The notes beneath the pieces are model-generated. The model did no database searches and had not been told where the DNA came from. It saw only the letters and a list, made by a program, of their open reading frames with translations. A DNA stretch of 64,000 bases from the NCBI RefSeq assembly GCF_004365965.1, contig NZ_SOEB01000009.1, positions 84,269-148,268 of the forward strand, in the 5' to 3' direction. The stretch is from Rhodovulum visakhapatnamense (GTDB lineage: Bacteria > Pseudomonadota > Alphaproteobacteria > Rhodobacterales > Rhodobacteraceae). A program made the translations under genes and the position numbers. Below are positions 10,513 to 19,612 of this stretch, piece by piece (within the stretch, counting starts at the first letter, position 1; the number at the start of each line of letters is the position of its first letter).

Positions 10513-10665
10513 GTTTGGCGGGGGAAGATCCCGGCCCCGGCCGGGGCGGACAGCGCCGCGCGCCGGCGTCTGACGCCGGTCCGATCCATGCAGAGCGATT
10601 GCAGGCCGCCCAACGAGCCCGGTCCGAAAACGCCGCCCGTCTTCGGGGGACGGCCCTGCCAGTGC

Positions 10666-13179
10666 CTATGCGGCGGGCGCTTCGGCGGGCAGGATCTTTT
10701 CGGGGGCCATGCCGCGCCTGGCCGCGCTTTCAAGGACGGCTTCGCGCATCGCGGGGCTGTTCGACAGCAGCTTGCGGAACCGTGCCTCGTCGAGGACCAG
10801 AAGCGTCGAGGGGGCAATCGCCCGCACCTCGGCCCGGCGCGGCCTGCGGGTCAGGATCGCCATCTGCCCGAACATCTCGCCCCGGCCAAGCCGCGCGATC
10901 TGGCCCGCCATCTCCATCTCGACCGCGCCGCTGGCGATGAAGAAGACCGAACGCGCGGGCATCTCCTTGCGGAAGATCACCTCGCCCGGATCGGCATGGC
11001 GGGTTACCAGCGCGCGCACCAGCCGCCGCAGCACGGGCTCGTCGAGCCCCGCGAAAAGCGGGAAGCGCCGGACCAGATCGGCCTTGCTCATCGCAAGATC
11101 CAGACGCGGGCGCTCTTCGGCGGCGGCGCGGCGGCGGGCGATTTCCTGCATCAGCACGGCGAAAAGCTCGGCTCCGATCAGCCCGTCCTCGCGCAGCGAC
11201 CGGTATTCGCGCTCTTCCAGCCGCAACGCGGTGCGACGGATGAAGCGGCGTTCCAGTTCCTCGGCATAGCCCGGGAATTGCAGCCTCAGCCCGTCCAGCG
11301 CGGTTTCCAGCGCCTCGTCGCGCCGTTCCAGCAATTCCTGCAGCAGGTCGGCCACCCGACGTCCGTGGATGCGCCGGATGCGCGCCTCGATGAACCCGCC
11401 CAGATCGTGCAGCACCAGCCGCTGGATCAGCAGATCCTCGAACCGGTCCGCGGTCAGCCGCGCCAGCGGCCCGCCGATCCGCAACCGGTTGTTCAGCACC
11501 ACCGCCAGCCGGAACGCGCTGTTATAGGCGGTGCTGGCTTTCGACGCGGTCCGGTAGCCTGACCGCCCGCCGGTGCGCGCGCCCTCGATCAGCCGGTCGG
11601 CATTCGACAGCATCCGTTCGGCAAGTCCAAGCGGGATGGTGCGGTCGCGGATGCGGTTCAGTATGCCATCCCGCTCGGCCCCGGCCAGCGCCACCAGCCC
11701 CAGCGTCACGCGGTCCCGATCCAGGATCTCGGCATCCGCATCGGCCGCCTTCACCGCCTCGTCCAACCGCTCGCCGAAGCGCTTGGCCTCGGACCGGACG
11801 ATATCGTGCGACAGGTCATAGGTTTCGGTGGTGCGGGCCACGTCCTCGCGCACCGTTTGCAACGCCACCGCCACCACCTGGTTGGACAGCGCCCGGTCGA
11901 TGGGCGACAGCCGGTCAAGCCCCAGAAGCCGGATCACCGCCCGCAGCGTCGTCCCCTGCACGAGCAGGGTGAACAGCGTGAACCCCGTGGCGAGGATACC
12001 GACCACGCGCTTGACCTCGACCGGGACATGCACGCTTTCGGTCACCGCCAGCGCCAGCGCCAGCGTGACCGCGCCGCGCAAACCGCCCCAGAGGATCGCC
12101 ACGCGATAGGGCCGCTCGACCATGGGCGACAGTCGCAGCAGGGTCAGAAGCGGCAAGAGCCCGAACAGGATCACCACCCGCGCCGCGATGGCCGCCAGCG
12201 CCACAGCGGCGACAAGGCCCAGATCGTCCAGTCGCACCTCTTCCATCAGGCGCGGGATCAGCAGCGCGGCCAGCACGAAGATCAGCGCCCCGGCCCAATG
12301 CGCCAGCAGGTCCCAGACCTCGCGCAGGTTCGTCATCGCCGAGGGCGCCAGCCGCCCCGGCCCCATCAGGTTCAGCGTCAGGCCCGCCGCCACCACGGCG
12401 ATCACGCCCGAGGCGCCGACGCTGCGCTCGGCGAGGATATAGGCCAGATAGGGCAGCGCCACCGACAGCGAGATCTGCGCCAGCTCGAACCGCTGGAACA
12501 GCGTCATCGCCCAGATCGCCACCCGCGCGCAGACCCAGCCGGTGACGGCCCCGCCCGCGATCAGCATCGGAAAGCGCCCCAGCGCCGAGGAAAAGGCGGG
12601 GTCGGGCACGTTGTCCATGACAAAGCTCATGAACAGGCCGAACAGCGCGATGGCGGCGGCGTCATTCAGGAGGCTTTCGCCTTCGATGATGCGGGCCAGC
12701 CGCCGCGGCGCCGAGATCGACCGGAAGATGCCCACCACGGCCGAGGGGTCGGTGGTGGAAACGATGGCGCCGATCAGCAGGCAGACGGTGATCGGCCAGG
12801 GGCTGACCCAGGCCAGCGCATAGCCCACCGACAGCGTCGCGACCACGACCGCGACCACCGCCAGCATCAGGATCGGCACCCAGTCGTCCAGCATGCGGCG
12901 CAGGTTCATCCCCAGCGTGACCTGAAAAAGCAGCATCGGCAGGAAGACATAAAGAAAGACGTTGGACCGGATCGGCAGGTTGAGGATCGCCTCGGCCACC
13001 GGATTGAGCGCATCGGTCAGGTCGGTCCGCAGGAAGAAGATGGCGCCCGCGCCGATCATCATCCCCAGACCCGCCAGGATCACCGCATAGGGCAGCCTCA
13101 GCCGCGCGGCCAGCGGCTCGGCCGCGGCGATGACCACGAAAAGGCAGGCGGTAATGGTGGTGAGAACGACAATGTCCAT
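10666..13179 (-). CDS. CPA1-family Na+/H+ antiporter with C-terminal cyclic-nucleotide-binding domain
   Basis: Predicted cation/proton exchanger of 837 residues. The first 410 or so residues hold about 12 hydrophobic helices. They include GAIVSTTDPSAVVGIFR and IIEGESLLNDAAAIALF, the CPA1 ion-site motifs with the paired acidic residues, and WGGLRGAVTLALALAV. A long, Arg-rich cytoplasmic region (about 415-690) follows. The tail from about 700 is a cNMP-binding domain: LFAGLDEPVLRRLVRAL, then the phosphate-binding segment GEMFGQMAILTRRPRRAEVRA. There the usual FGEL glutamate is Gln but the RR-A arginine is kept. This gives a nucleotide- or voltage-gated exchanger layout. A weak hairpin at 10563-10579 may end the transcript. 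Confidence 0.88.
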   Translation of the reverse strand: MDIVVLTTITACLFVVIAAAEPLAARLRLPYAVILAGLGMMIGAGAIFFLRTDLTDALNPVAEAILNLPIRSNVFLYVFLPMLLFQVTLGMNLRRMLDDWVPILMLAVVAVVVATLSVGYALAWVSPWPITVCLLIGAIVSTTDPSAVVGIFRSISAPRRLARIIEGESLLNDAAAIALFGLFMSFVMDNVPDPAFSSALGRFPMLIAGGAVTGWVCARVAIWAMTLFQRFELAQISLSVALPYLAYILAERSVGASGVIAVVAAGLTLNLMGPGRLAPSAMTNLREVWDLLAHWAGALIFVLAALLIPRLMEEVRLDDLGLVAAVALAAIAARVVILFGLLPLLTLLRLSPMVERPYRVAILWGGLRGAVTLALALAVTESVHVPVEVKRVVGILATGFTLFTLLVQGTTLRAVIRLLGLDRLSPIDRALSNQVVAVALQTVREDVARTTETYDLSHDIVRSEAKRFGERLDEAVKAADADAEILDRDRVTLGLVALAGAERDGILNRIRDRTIPLGLAERMLSNADRLIEGARTGGRSGYRTASKASTAYNSAFRLAVVLNNRLRIGGPLARLTADRFEDLLIQRLVLHDLGGFIEARIRRIHGRRVADLLQELLERRDEALETALDGLRLQFPGYAEELERRFIRRTALRLEEREYRSLREDGLIGAELFAVLMQEIARRRAAAEERPRLDLAMSKADLVRRFPLFAGLDEPVLRRLVRALVTRHADPGEVIFRKEMPARSVFFIASGAVEMEMAGQIARLGRGEMFGQMAILTRRPRRAEVRAIAPSTLLVLDEARFRKLLSNSPAMREAVLESAARRGMAPEKILPAEAPAA

Positions 13180-13275
13180 GGCTCTGAGATAGGCGAAAGC
13201 GACAGGGGGGGAAGCGCCGCCCGGAAAACCCGTGTGGTCCGCGCTGCGTCAGGGCGCCGCGGCAGGTGCAGCCCT

Positions 13276-13296
13276 GCCCCGGCGTCTTGCCGGGGC
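13276..13296. terminator. Hairpin downstream of aroQ without a T tract
   Basis: GCCCCGGC (13276-13283) pairs with GCCGGGGC (13289-13296) across a 5-base loop, just past the aroQ stop at 13314. No T run follows on the minus strand, so it is a possible RNA-stabilising or weak termination hairpin. Confidence 0.35.
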
Positions 13297-13313
13297 CGCG
13301 ACACCCGGGGTGC

Positions 13314-13748
13314 TCAGGCCAGAAGCGAACAGATCCGCCGCACAGCCAGTTCGTAGCCCTCGATCCCGCAGCCCGCGATGACCCCATCGGCGCGCAGCGA
13401 GACATAGGACCGGTGGCGGAAGGCCTCGCGCTTGTGGATGTTCGAGATATGCACCTCGATCACCGGGCCCTCGAAGGCGTTCAGCGCATCGAGGATCGCG
13501 ACCGAGGTATGGGTGTAGGCGGCCGGGTTGATGACGATGCCAGAGGCCTCCTGCCGCGCCTCGTGGATCCAGTCGACGATCTGGCCCTCGTGGTTCGACT
13601 GCCGCAGCGCGACGGCAAATCCCTTCTCCCCGGCCACCCGCGCGCAGGCGCTCTCGACATCGGCCAGCGTCTCGCGGCCGTAGATCTCGGGCTCGCGCTG
13701 CCCCAGCAGGTTCAGGTTCGGACCGTTCAGGATGTGGATCGTCTTCAT
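13314..13748 (-). CDS. aroQ: 3-dehydroquinate dehydratase, type II
   Basis: Third step of the shikimate pathway: dehydration of 3-dehydroquinate to 3-dehydroshikimate, in the cytoplasm as a dodecamer. At 144 residues it has the normal length. Family motifs are all present: [19 protein letters not shown] (residues 5-23, with the catalytic Tyr and the lid Arg), [33 protein letters not shown] (catalytic His) and PVIEVHISN. The class is unambiguous and differs from the Schiff-base type I enzyme (aroD). It stands alone on the minus strand between the antiporter and ychF. Confidence 0.97.
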   Translation of the reverse strand: MKTIHILNGPNLNLLGQREPEIYGRETLADVESACARVAGEKGFAVALRQSNHEGQIVDWIHEARQEASGIVINPAAYTHTSVAILDALNAFEGPVIEVHISNIHKREAFRHRSYVSLRADGVIAGCGIEGYELAVRRICSLLA

Positions 13749-13833
13749 GGGAGGCTCCCGAAACCGCGCCTCATCTCTCTAGCGCGGATCGGCGCGGCCG
13801 AAAAGGCCGCCCCGCCCGGTCCGGCTTGAGGGC

Positions 13834-14931
13834 TCAGGTATTAAAGAGGAAGTGCATCACGTCGCCGTCCTGGACGACATAGCCCTTGCCTTCAGAGCGC
13901 ATCTTGCCCGCGTCCTTCGCCCCCTGCTCGCCGCCATGGGCGATGAAATCGCCAAAGGCGATGGTCTCGGCCCGGATGAAGCCGCGCTCGAAATCGCCAT
14001 GAATGACGCCCGCGGCCTTCGGCGCCGAGGTGCCCACGGGGATCGTCCAGGCGCGGGCCTCCTTGGGGCCGACGGTGAAATAGGTCTCGAGCCCCAGAAG
14101 CCCGTAGCCCGCCTTGATCAGCCGGTCGAGGCCGGCTTCCTCCAGCCCAAGCTCTTCCAGAAAGACCTCGGCCTCCTCGGGATCGAGCTGGCTGATCTCT
14201 TCCTCGATCTTGGCCGAGATCACGACGCTGGCCGCGCCCTCCGCCTCGGCCATGGCCGCCACGGCGGCCGAGAAGGCATTGCCGGACGCGGCCTCGTCCT
14301 CGGCGACGTTGCAGACGTAGAGCACGGGCTTGGCGGTCAGAAGCTGCAGCATGCCCCAGGCCCTGGCATCGTCCTCGGCGACCGCGACGGTCCGGGCGGG
14401 GCGGCCCGCGTTCAGGGCATCGAGCGCGGCCTTCAGCAGGCGCTCCTGCTGGACCGCCTCCTTGTCGCCGCCACGCACCTTGCGGACGAGCCCCTGCAGA
14501 CGCTTCTCGATCGATTCCATGTCGGCGATCATCAGCTCGGTCTCGATCACCTCGGCATCGGCGACCGGATCGACCCGGCCCTCGACATGGGTGACGTCGC
14601 CATCCTCGAAGCAGCGCAGCACATGGGCGATGGCATCGCATTCGCGGATATTGGCCAGGAACTGGTTGCCGAGCCCCTCGCCCTTCGAGGCGCCCTTCAC
14701 CAGCCCCGCGATGTCGACGAAGGTCATGCGGGTCGGGATGATCTGCTTCGAGCCCGCGATTGCCGCCAGCTTGTCGAGACGCGGGTCGGGAACGGCGACC
14801 TCGCCCACGTTGGGCTCGATGGTGCAGAACGGGAAATTCGCCGCCTGCGCCGCCGCGGTGCGGGTCAGCGCGTTGAAAAGGGTCGACTTGCCCACGTTCG
14901 GCAGGCCGACGATGCCGGTCTTGAAGCCCAT
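13834..14931 (-). CDS. ychF: Redox-regulated ATPase/GTPase YchF (Obg family)
   Basis: Universally conserved P-loop NTPase, 365 residues as usual. G1 is GLPNVGKSTLFNALTR at residues 8-23, followed by NFPFCTIEPNVG and G3 DIAGLVKGASKGEGLGNQFL. The normal G4 lysine-specific motif is replaced, as in other YchF proteins, which prefer ATP. The C-terminal TGS domain carries the conserved RAWTIPVGTSAPKAAGVIHGDFERGFIRAE and ends KGYVVQDGDVMHFLFNT. It acts on ribosome-associated and stress pathways. An ATG at 14931 with an AGGAGAG-like site fits. Confidence 0.97.
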   Translation of the reverse strand: MGFKTGIVGLPNVGKSTLFNALTRTAAAQAANFPFCTIEPNVGEVAVPDPRLDKLAAIAGSKQIIPTRMTFVDIAGLVKGASKGEGLGNQFLANIRECDAIAHVLRCFEDGDVTHVEGRVDPVADAEVIETELMIADMESIEKRLQGLVRKVRGGDKEAVQQERLLKAALDALNAGRPARTVAVAEDDARAWGMLQLLTAKPVLYVCNVAEDEAASGNAFSAAVAAMAEAEGAASVVISAKIEEEISQLDPEEAEVFLEELGLEEAGLDRLIKAGYGLLGLETYFTVGPKEARAWTIPVGTSAPKAAGVIHGDFERGFIRAETIAFGDFIAHGGEQGAKDAGKMRSEGKGYVVQDGDVMHFLFNT

Positions 14932-15081
14932 GATCCCGTCTCTCCTGGCTTGGGTCCGCGCGCATGTAGGGGGCGCGGACCCCGCCCGTCAAGCGTCCCC
15001 GTCGGGCCGGATCCTCCCACCGACCGGTTAGTCCGGCCCAATCGCCAGCCGGGAGCCGTCGCCAACGGCCGGACCCGGGCG

Positions 15082-15102
15082 CAATTCTTCGCAGAAGAAT
15101 TG
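15082..15102. repeat. Perfect palindromic hairpin, 9-bp stem
   Basis: CAATTCTTC (15082-15090) and GAAGAATTG (15094-15102) flank GCA. It lies in the gap between ychF and the acetyltransferase gene, both on the minus strand, about 36 bases downstream of neither stop in the usual terminator position. A/T-rich arms stand out in this G/C-rich sequence. It may be a dispersed element or a binding site. Confidence 0.5.
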
Positions 15103-15137
15103 GGGCCCCGCCCAAACCGGCCCTCGCCCAATCGCAG

Positions 15138-15629
15138 TCAGTCCGAAGCCGCGCGCGTCACGAGGCCAGCCACCCCGTCCCAGGCGCCGGGAGACAGCGC
15201 GATCCCGAGAACCCGCTCGGGGTTCGTGGGCGGCGGCATCTCGACCGCGTCGAGCTTCGTGAACCCGAACCGCGCATAATAGGGCGCGTCGCCCACCAGC
15301 ATCACCCGTTCCACCCCCAGCGCCTCGGCCCGCGCCAGCGAGTCGCGGATCAGAAGCGCGCCGAGCCCCTCACCCTGACGCGTCGGGTGCACCGCGACCG
15401 GCCCCAGAAGCAGCGCCCCGACCTCGCCGATCCGGATCGGCCAGTAGCGGATCGCCGCCGCCAGAATGCCGACCCCGTCCCGCGCGGTCAGGCACAGCGC
15501 CGCGACCGGCGGCACCCCGTCCCGCAGGCGGTAGGACGACAGCGCCGTGCGCCCCGGCGCGAAACAGAGGTCGTAAAGCGCCTCGACGTCCCACCAGTCC
15601 TCGGCCGTTTCTTCCGCCACCCGGATCAC
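15138..15629 (-). CDS. GNAT family N-acetyltransferase
   Basis: Acetyl-CoA-dependent acetyltransferase of 163 residues. The start is a GTG at 15629 (VIRVAEETAEDWWDVEALYDLCF) with GGGAG 7 bases upstream; upstream in-frame sequence runs antisense through the next gene and is not coding. The acetyl-CoA loop is RQGEGLGALLI, preceded by LLLGPVAVHPT, and the C-terminal half has LVGDAPYYARFGF. This pattern matches the YhbS-like group (GDxxYYxRFGF). The substrate is unknown. Confidence 0.88.
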   Translation of the reverse strand: MIRVAEETAEDWWDVEALYDLCFAPGRTALSSYRLRDGVPPVAALCLTARDGVGILAAAIRYWPIRIGEVGALLLGPVAVHPTRQGEGLGALLIRDSLARAEALGVERVMLVGDAPYYARFGFTKLDAVEMPPPTNPERVLGIALSPGAWDGVAGLVTRAASD

Positions 15630-15701
15630 CGCGCTCTCCCTTGTTGCTGGAACCGGCCCTAGCACGAGGTTATGCCGGGGGAAATGCCCGAGAGGACCGC
15701 C

Positions 15702-16307
15702 ATGTTCTACCGCCCCGAAGTCGGCCACGGCCTGCCGCACAACCCGTTCGGCGCCATCGTCGCCCCCCGGCCCATCGGCTGGATCTCGACCCGCGACGGC
15801 GCGGGCCGCGACAACCTCGCACCCTATTCCTTCTTCAATGCCGTGGCCTACGAGCCGCCCCAGGTGATGTTCGCCTCGACCTCGACCAAGCCGGATCGCG
15901 ACGGCACCAAGGACAGCGTGGCCAATATCCGCGACACCGGCGTCTTCTGCGTCATGATCGTCGAGGAGGCCGCCACCGATGCGATGAACGCGACCTCGGC
16001 CCCCGCCCCGCGCGAGACCGACGAATTCGCCCTCGCCGGGATCGCCCGCGCCCCTTGCGAGACCATCGCCTGTTCGCGGGTGGCCGGAGCACCGGCCGCG
16101 CTGGAATGCCGGCTGACCCGGATCGTGCCTTTGCCGGGGGCGGCCAATTTCGCCGTCTTCGGCGAGGTCACCGGCATCCATCTGCGCGACGACTGCCTGG
16201 TCGACGGCCGCTTCGAGGTCACCCGGTTCCGGCCGCTCGCCCGGCTCGGCTATCGCGATTATGCCGTGGTGCGCGACACCTTCGAACTGAAGCGTCCCGG
16301 CGACTGA
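15702..16307 (+). CDS. Flavin reductase family protein (FMN-binding split barrel)
   Basis: Predicted FMN-binding reductase or oxygenase component of 201 residues. GAIVAPRPIGWISTRDGAGRDNLAPYSFFNAVAYEPP near residues 17-53 is the hallmark of the DIM6/NTAB flavoprotein group (PRPIxWxST...NLAPYSFF). VANIRDTGVFCVMIV and GEVTGIHLRDD follow. The start at 15702 is chosen for its GAGAGGA ribosome site; an in-frame ATG at 15672 adds ten residues with no better site. It is divergent from the acetyltransferase. Its physiological substrate is unknown. Confidence 0.88.
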   Translation: MFYRPEVGHGLPHNPFGAIVAPRPIGWISTRDGAGRDNLAPYSFFNAVAYEPPQVMFASTSTKPDRDGTKDSVANIRDTGVFCVMIVEEAATDAMNATSAPAPRETDEFALAGIARAPCETIACSRVAGAPAALECRLTRIVPLPGAANFAVFGEVTGIHLRDDCLVDGRFEVTRFRPLARLGYRDYAVVRDTFELKRPGD

Positions 16308-16438
16308 GACCGGACGAAATAAACCGGCATGGCATCCGTCGAATTGACGGACATGCGGCCTCGGCGCCGTTTCCATTCCGGAACGAGACGCTTAAAAGGG
16401 CGTCGGCATGCCAGAACCAAAAAAGAGGGACGGATGAC

Positions 16439-17311
<873 letters not shown>

Positions 17312-17326
17312 GACGCCAGTCACGCC

Positions 17327-17351
17327 ATGCCCGGTCCGCGCGGCCGGGCAT
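17327..17351. terminator. Hairpin between convergent mtnP and the CaCA antiporter gene
   Basis: ATGCCCGG (17327-17334) pairs with CCGGGCAT (17344-17351) over a 9-base loop. It sits 16 bases after the mtnP stop and 24 bases before the stop of the convergent gene, so it may serve both. There is no T tract, so it is weak as an intrinsic terminator. Confidence 0.4.
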
Positions 17352-17374
17352 GCGCGCCCCTGACTGCAGTGCAC

Positions 17375-18352
17375 TCAGGCCGCCGCGGTCAGCAGAAGTG
17401 TCGTCATATAGACGCCATAGCAGATCGCCAGCACCGCCCCCTCGGCCCGCGTGATCCGCCCGCCGGTCCAGGCCACGAGGATCAGCCCGACCGTGGCCGC
17501 CAGCATCACCCAGACATCGAACCCGGCGATCCGTTCGGCCACAGCCAGCGGCTGCACCAGCGCGGTCACGCCAAGAATGCCCAGAAGGTTGAAGATGTTG
17601 CTGCCGATGACATTGCCGATGGCAACACCGCTTTCGCCCCGCCGCGCCGCCATCAGCGAGGTCACGAGCTCGGGCATCGAGGTGCCGATGGCGACCACGG
17701 TCAACCCGATCGCCGCCTCGGACAGGCCCGCCGCGGCCGCAAGCGCCACAGCCCCCGCCACCAGAAGCTTGGCCCCGGCCAGCGTCAACCCCAGCCCAAG
17801 CGCCATCACCGGCAGGGCCGTCCAGGGCCGGCCCACCGGGCCGAGCGTGTCGGCCTCGGCCTCGTAAACCTCCCCGGCTGCGGTCGTGGCCCGCCGCTCC
17901 TGCCAGATCGTGTAAGCAAGATAGGCCACCAGCAGCGCCAGCCCCGCCGCTCCGGCACCGCGCCCCAGCGCGCCGCCCAGCATCGCCAGCACGGCAAGGC
18001 CGGTCGCAAGCGCCAGCGCGCCGCCGTCGCGCCGCAGCGCGGCCGGACAGACCCGCATCGGCCGCACCAGCGCCGCAAGTCCCAGAATGAGAAGGATATT
18101 GCCGATATTGCTGCCGACGACATTGCCAAGGGCAATGTCGGGCGCGCCGGTCAGCGCCGCCTGCAGGCTCGTCACCAGTTCGGGCGTCGAGGTGCCGAAC
18201 CCGACGAAGGTCAGCCCGATGATCATCGGCGACACGCCAAAGCGTCGGGCCAGCGCGACCGCGCCGCGCACCAGAAGCTCGCCGCCCGCGATCAGCGCTG
18301 CGAGCCCGGCCAGGACCAGAACGATATCCAAGGGAAAACTCCAAGGCCCCAA
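17375..18352 (-). CDS. Calcium/sodium antiporter, CaCA family (YrbG-like)
   Basis: Inner-membrane cation exchanger of 325 residues with about ten helices and the internal two-fold repeat of the family. The alpha-1 repeat reads GFGTSTPELVTSL and GNVVGSNIGNILLILG, and the alpha-2 repeat AIGTSMPELVTSL and GNVIGSNIFNLLGILG. The paired Glu residues of the GTS.PEL motifs form the ion site. A polar loop of about 30 residues (TTAAGEVYEAEADTLG) separates the halves. It is convergent with mtnP. Confidence 0.95.
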   Translation of the reverse strand: MGPWSFPLDIVLVLAGLAALIAGGELLVRGAVALARRFGVSPMIIGLTFVGFGTSTPELVTSLQAALTGAPDIALGNVVGSNIGNILLILGLAALVRPMRVCPAALRRDGGALALATGLAVLAMLGGALGRGAGAAGLALLVAYLAYTIWQERRATTAAGEVYEAEADTLGPVGRPWTALPVMALGLGLTLAGAKLLVAGAVALAAAAGLSEAAIGLTVVAIGTSMPELVTSLMAARRGESGVAIGNVIGSNIFNLLGILGVTALVQPLAVAERIAGFDVWVMLAATVGLILVAWTGGRITRAEGAVLAICYGVYMTTLLLTAAA

Positions 18353-18453
18353 CCCCGCCGGCCGCGCCCGGACCCGGGACGCAGCGCAGCCGACCTAGGA
18401 TGGCGCCGCGTCCCCTTCAAGGGGCGCAAGGCGCGGTCTTTGGCGCCGCGCCG

Positions 18454-18624
18454 CTACTTTCGCGGCTCGGAACCGTTCTCGCGCACGAATTTCCGGATAA
18501 AGGCCCGGATTTCGCGCGCCGCGCTGGTATCGAGCGCCTTGCAGAGCGCGACGAATTCCTCGCGCTCATCCTTGTCGAGCCGCAACACCAGCTGACTGTC
18601 CTTCTTGCCGCCCTTCTTCCCCAT
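18454..18624 (-). CDS. Small basic ribbon-helix-helix-like protein
   Basis: A 56-residue, Lys/Arg/Glu-rich protein. After MGKKGGKKD comes SQLVLRLDKDEREEFVALC, a beta strand followed by a helix, then a second helix, AREIRAFIRKFVREN. This is the length and layout of Arc/CopG/MetJ-type ribbon-helix-helix DNA-binding proteins. The start at 18624 is chosen for an upstream GTGAGG site; the longer in-frame start at 18672 lies inside a palindrome. That palindrome, ATGTATATACAT at 18661-18672, is a natural candidate for autoregulation. There is no partner toxin. The fold is inferred from pattern only. Confidence 0.65.
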   Translation of the reverse strand: MGKKGGKKDSQLVLRLDKDEREEFVALCKALDTSAAREIRAFIRKFVRENGSEPRK

Positions 18625-18660
18625 CCGGACCTCACGCCGCCATTGATTTTTGCCTAGGCG

Positions 18661-18672
18661 ATGTATATACAT
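18661..18672. promoter_or_regulatory. Perfect 12-bp palindrome ATGTATATACAT, candidate operator/promoter element
   Basis: The palindrome lies between the divergent small genes at 18624 (minus) and 18733 (plus), inside an A/T-rich island. It overlaps a TATA-type -10 sequence on either strand. A TTAACC motif follows at 18679-18684. Ribbon-helix-helix regulators commonly bind such short A/T palindromes in their own promoters. Confidence 0.6.
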
Positions 18673-18732
18673 TTTCCATTAACCTCAAGCGGGCACGGAT
18701 CCACAAGAGGAAAACGGGAAGGGATTGGAAAA

Positions 18733-18849
18733 ATGAATCTTCATGTCGCGCAGACCCTGTTGACGCGGGACCGGATGGACTGGCGCAAACCGCATCTCAA
18801 CTGGATTTCCGACCGGTTCTACCGCTATTTCATGACCTCGCGCAGCTGA
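18733..18849 (+). CDS. Possible 38-residue small protein
   Basis: The short frame MNLHVAQTLLTRDRMDWRK and onward to FMTSRS has a GGGATTGG-type site upstream and stop at 18849. The peptide is rich in Trp, Tyr, Phe and Arg (HLNWISDRFYRYF), a non-random amphipathic composition that is unlike the Ala/Arg-rich shadows of this genome. It is divergent from the ribbon-helix-helix-like gene and lies about 105 bases before apt. I do not recognise a family. Coding status is likely but unproven. Confidence 0.5.
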   Translation: MNLHVAQTLLTRDRMDWRKPHLNWISDRFYRYFMTSRS

Positions 18850-18954
18850 TCCGTCGCAGCCGACCCGGGGCTTGCGTCAAACCACGCCCTTGCGGGGGGC
18901 ACAGCCTTGCGCCAGAACCGGGGCCCGAAGGATCTGAAGCAGAGGGCCCCCGGG

Positions 18955-19494
18955 ATGATCGCCAGCAGCAGCGTCAAGGACTATATCCGTACCATCGTCG
19001 ATTTCCCCCATGAGGGGATCATGTTTCGCGACGTGACCACGCTTTTCGCCGATCCGCGCGGGTTTCGGATGGCCATCGACCAGTTGCTGAACCCCTATGC
19101 CGGGGCGCAGATCGACAAGGTCGTGGGGCTCGAGGCGCGCGGCTTCATCCTTGGCGGCGCCATCGCCCACCAGCTTTCCAAGGGCTTCGTGCCGATCCGC
19201 AAGAAAGGCAAGCTTCCGGCCGCGACCATCGCCGAGGAATACAAGCTTGAATATGGCGAGGCGGTGGTCGAGATCCATGACGACGCGCTGGCTCCGGGGG
19301 AAAAGGTGCTGATCGTCGACGATCTCCTGGCCACCGGCGGCACCTGCGAGGCAGGCATCAAGCTGTGCGAACGGCTTGGCGCCGAGGTGATCGGCTGCGC
19401 CTTCATCGTCGACCTGCCCGATCTTGGCGGCCGCAAGCGGCTGGAAGAGATGGGGATGGACGTGCATACGCTCTGCGCCTACGAGGGCGCCTGA
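18955..19494 (+). CDS. apt: Adenine phosphoribosyltransferase
   Basis: Converts adenine and PRPP to AMP, completing salvage of the adenine released by MtnP. From the ATG at 18955 the protein has 179 residues, the usual Apt length; an upstream in-frame ATG at 18907 would add 16. Motifs: [24 protein letters not shown] (residues 6-29), [34 protein letters not shown], and the PRPP loop [13 protein letters not shown]. All are canonical. Confidence 0.96.
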   Translation: MIASSSVKDYIRTIVDFPHEGIMFRDVTTLFADPRGFRMAIDQLLNPYAGAQIDKVVGLEARGFILGGAIAHQLSKGFVPIRKKGKLPAATIAEEYKLEYGEAVVEIHDDALAPGEKVLIVDDLLATGGTCEAGIKLCERLGAEVIGCAFIVDLPDLGGRKRLEEMGMDVHTLCAYEGA

Positions 19495-19504
19495 CGACGG
19501 CGCC

Positions 19505-19581
19505 GGGGGCGTTGCCCCCGGACCCCCAAGGTATTTCTGCCAAGAAGAAAAGAACGTCGGCTTCTTCTTGGAGAAAATACC
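19505..19581. repeat. Hairpin plus large imperfect inverted repeat (CCAAGAAGAAG element) between convergent genes
   Basis: A GGGGGC-GTT-GCCCCC hairpin (19505-19519) is followed by a 52-base inverted repeat. Its left arm at 19530-19550 carries GGTATTTCTGCCAAGAAGAA, and its right arm at 19561-19581 matches the complement at 17 of 21 positions. From general knowledge, similar G-run plus CCAAGAAGAAG elements are frequent at gene ends in Rhodobacterales. It sits between the stops of apt (plus) and the FAD oxidase gene (minus), so it may be a bidirectional terminator. Confidence 0.7.
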
Positions 19582-19612
19582 CACGACGCGACCGTGCCGT
19601 CCGCCCGCGAGA

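Noticed and set aside
10563..10579. CCGGCGTC-T-GACGCCGG as a terminator of the antiporter gene
   Set aside because: The loop is too tight, there is no T tract, and it lies about 90 bases past the stop. Kept only as a weak possibility.
15641..16438. An N-terminal extension of mtnP through the flavin reductase gene
   Set aside because: The extension is an out-of-frame read of the reductase; MtnP proteins begin at the GGSGVYD segment a few residues after 16439.
18454..18849. The two tiny divergent genes as a toxin-antitoxin pair
   Set aside because: Toxin-antitoxin genes are normally co-directional and overlapping; here they are divergent, and the 38-residue peptide has no toxin motif.
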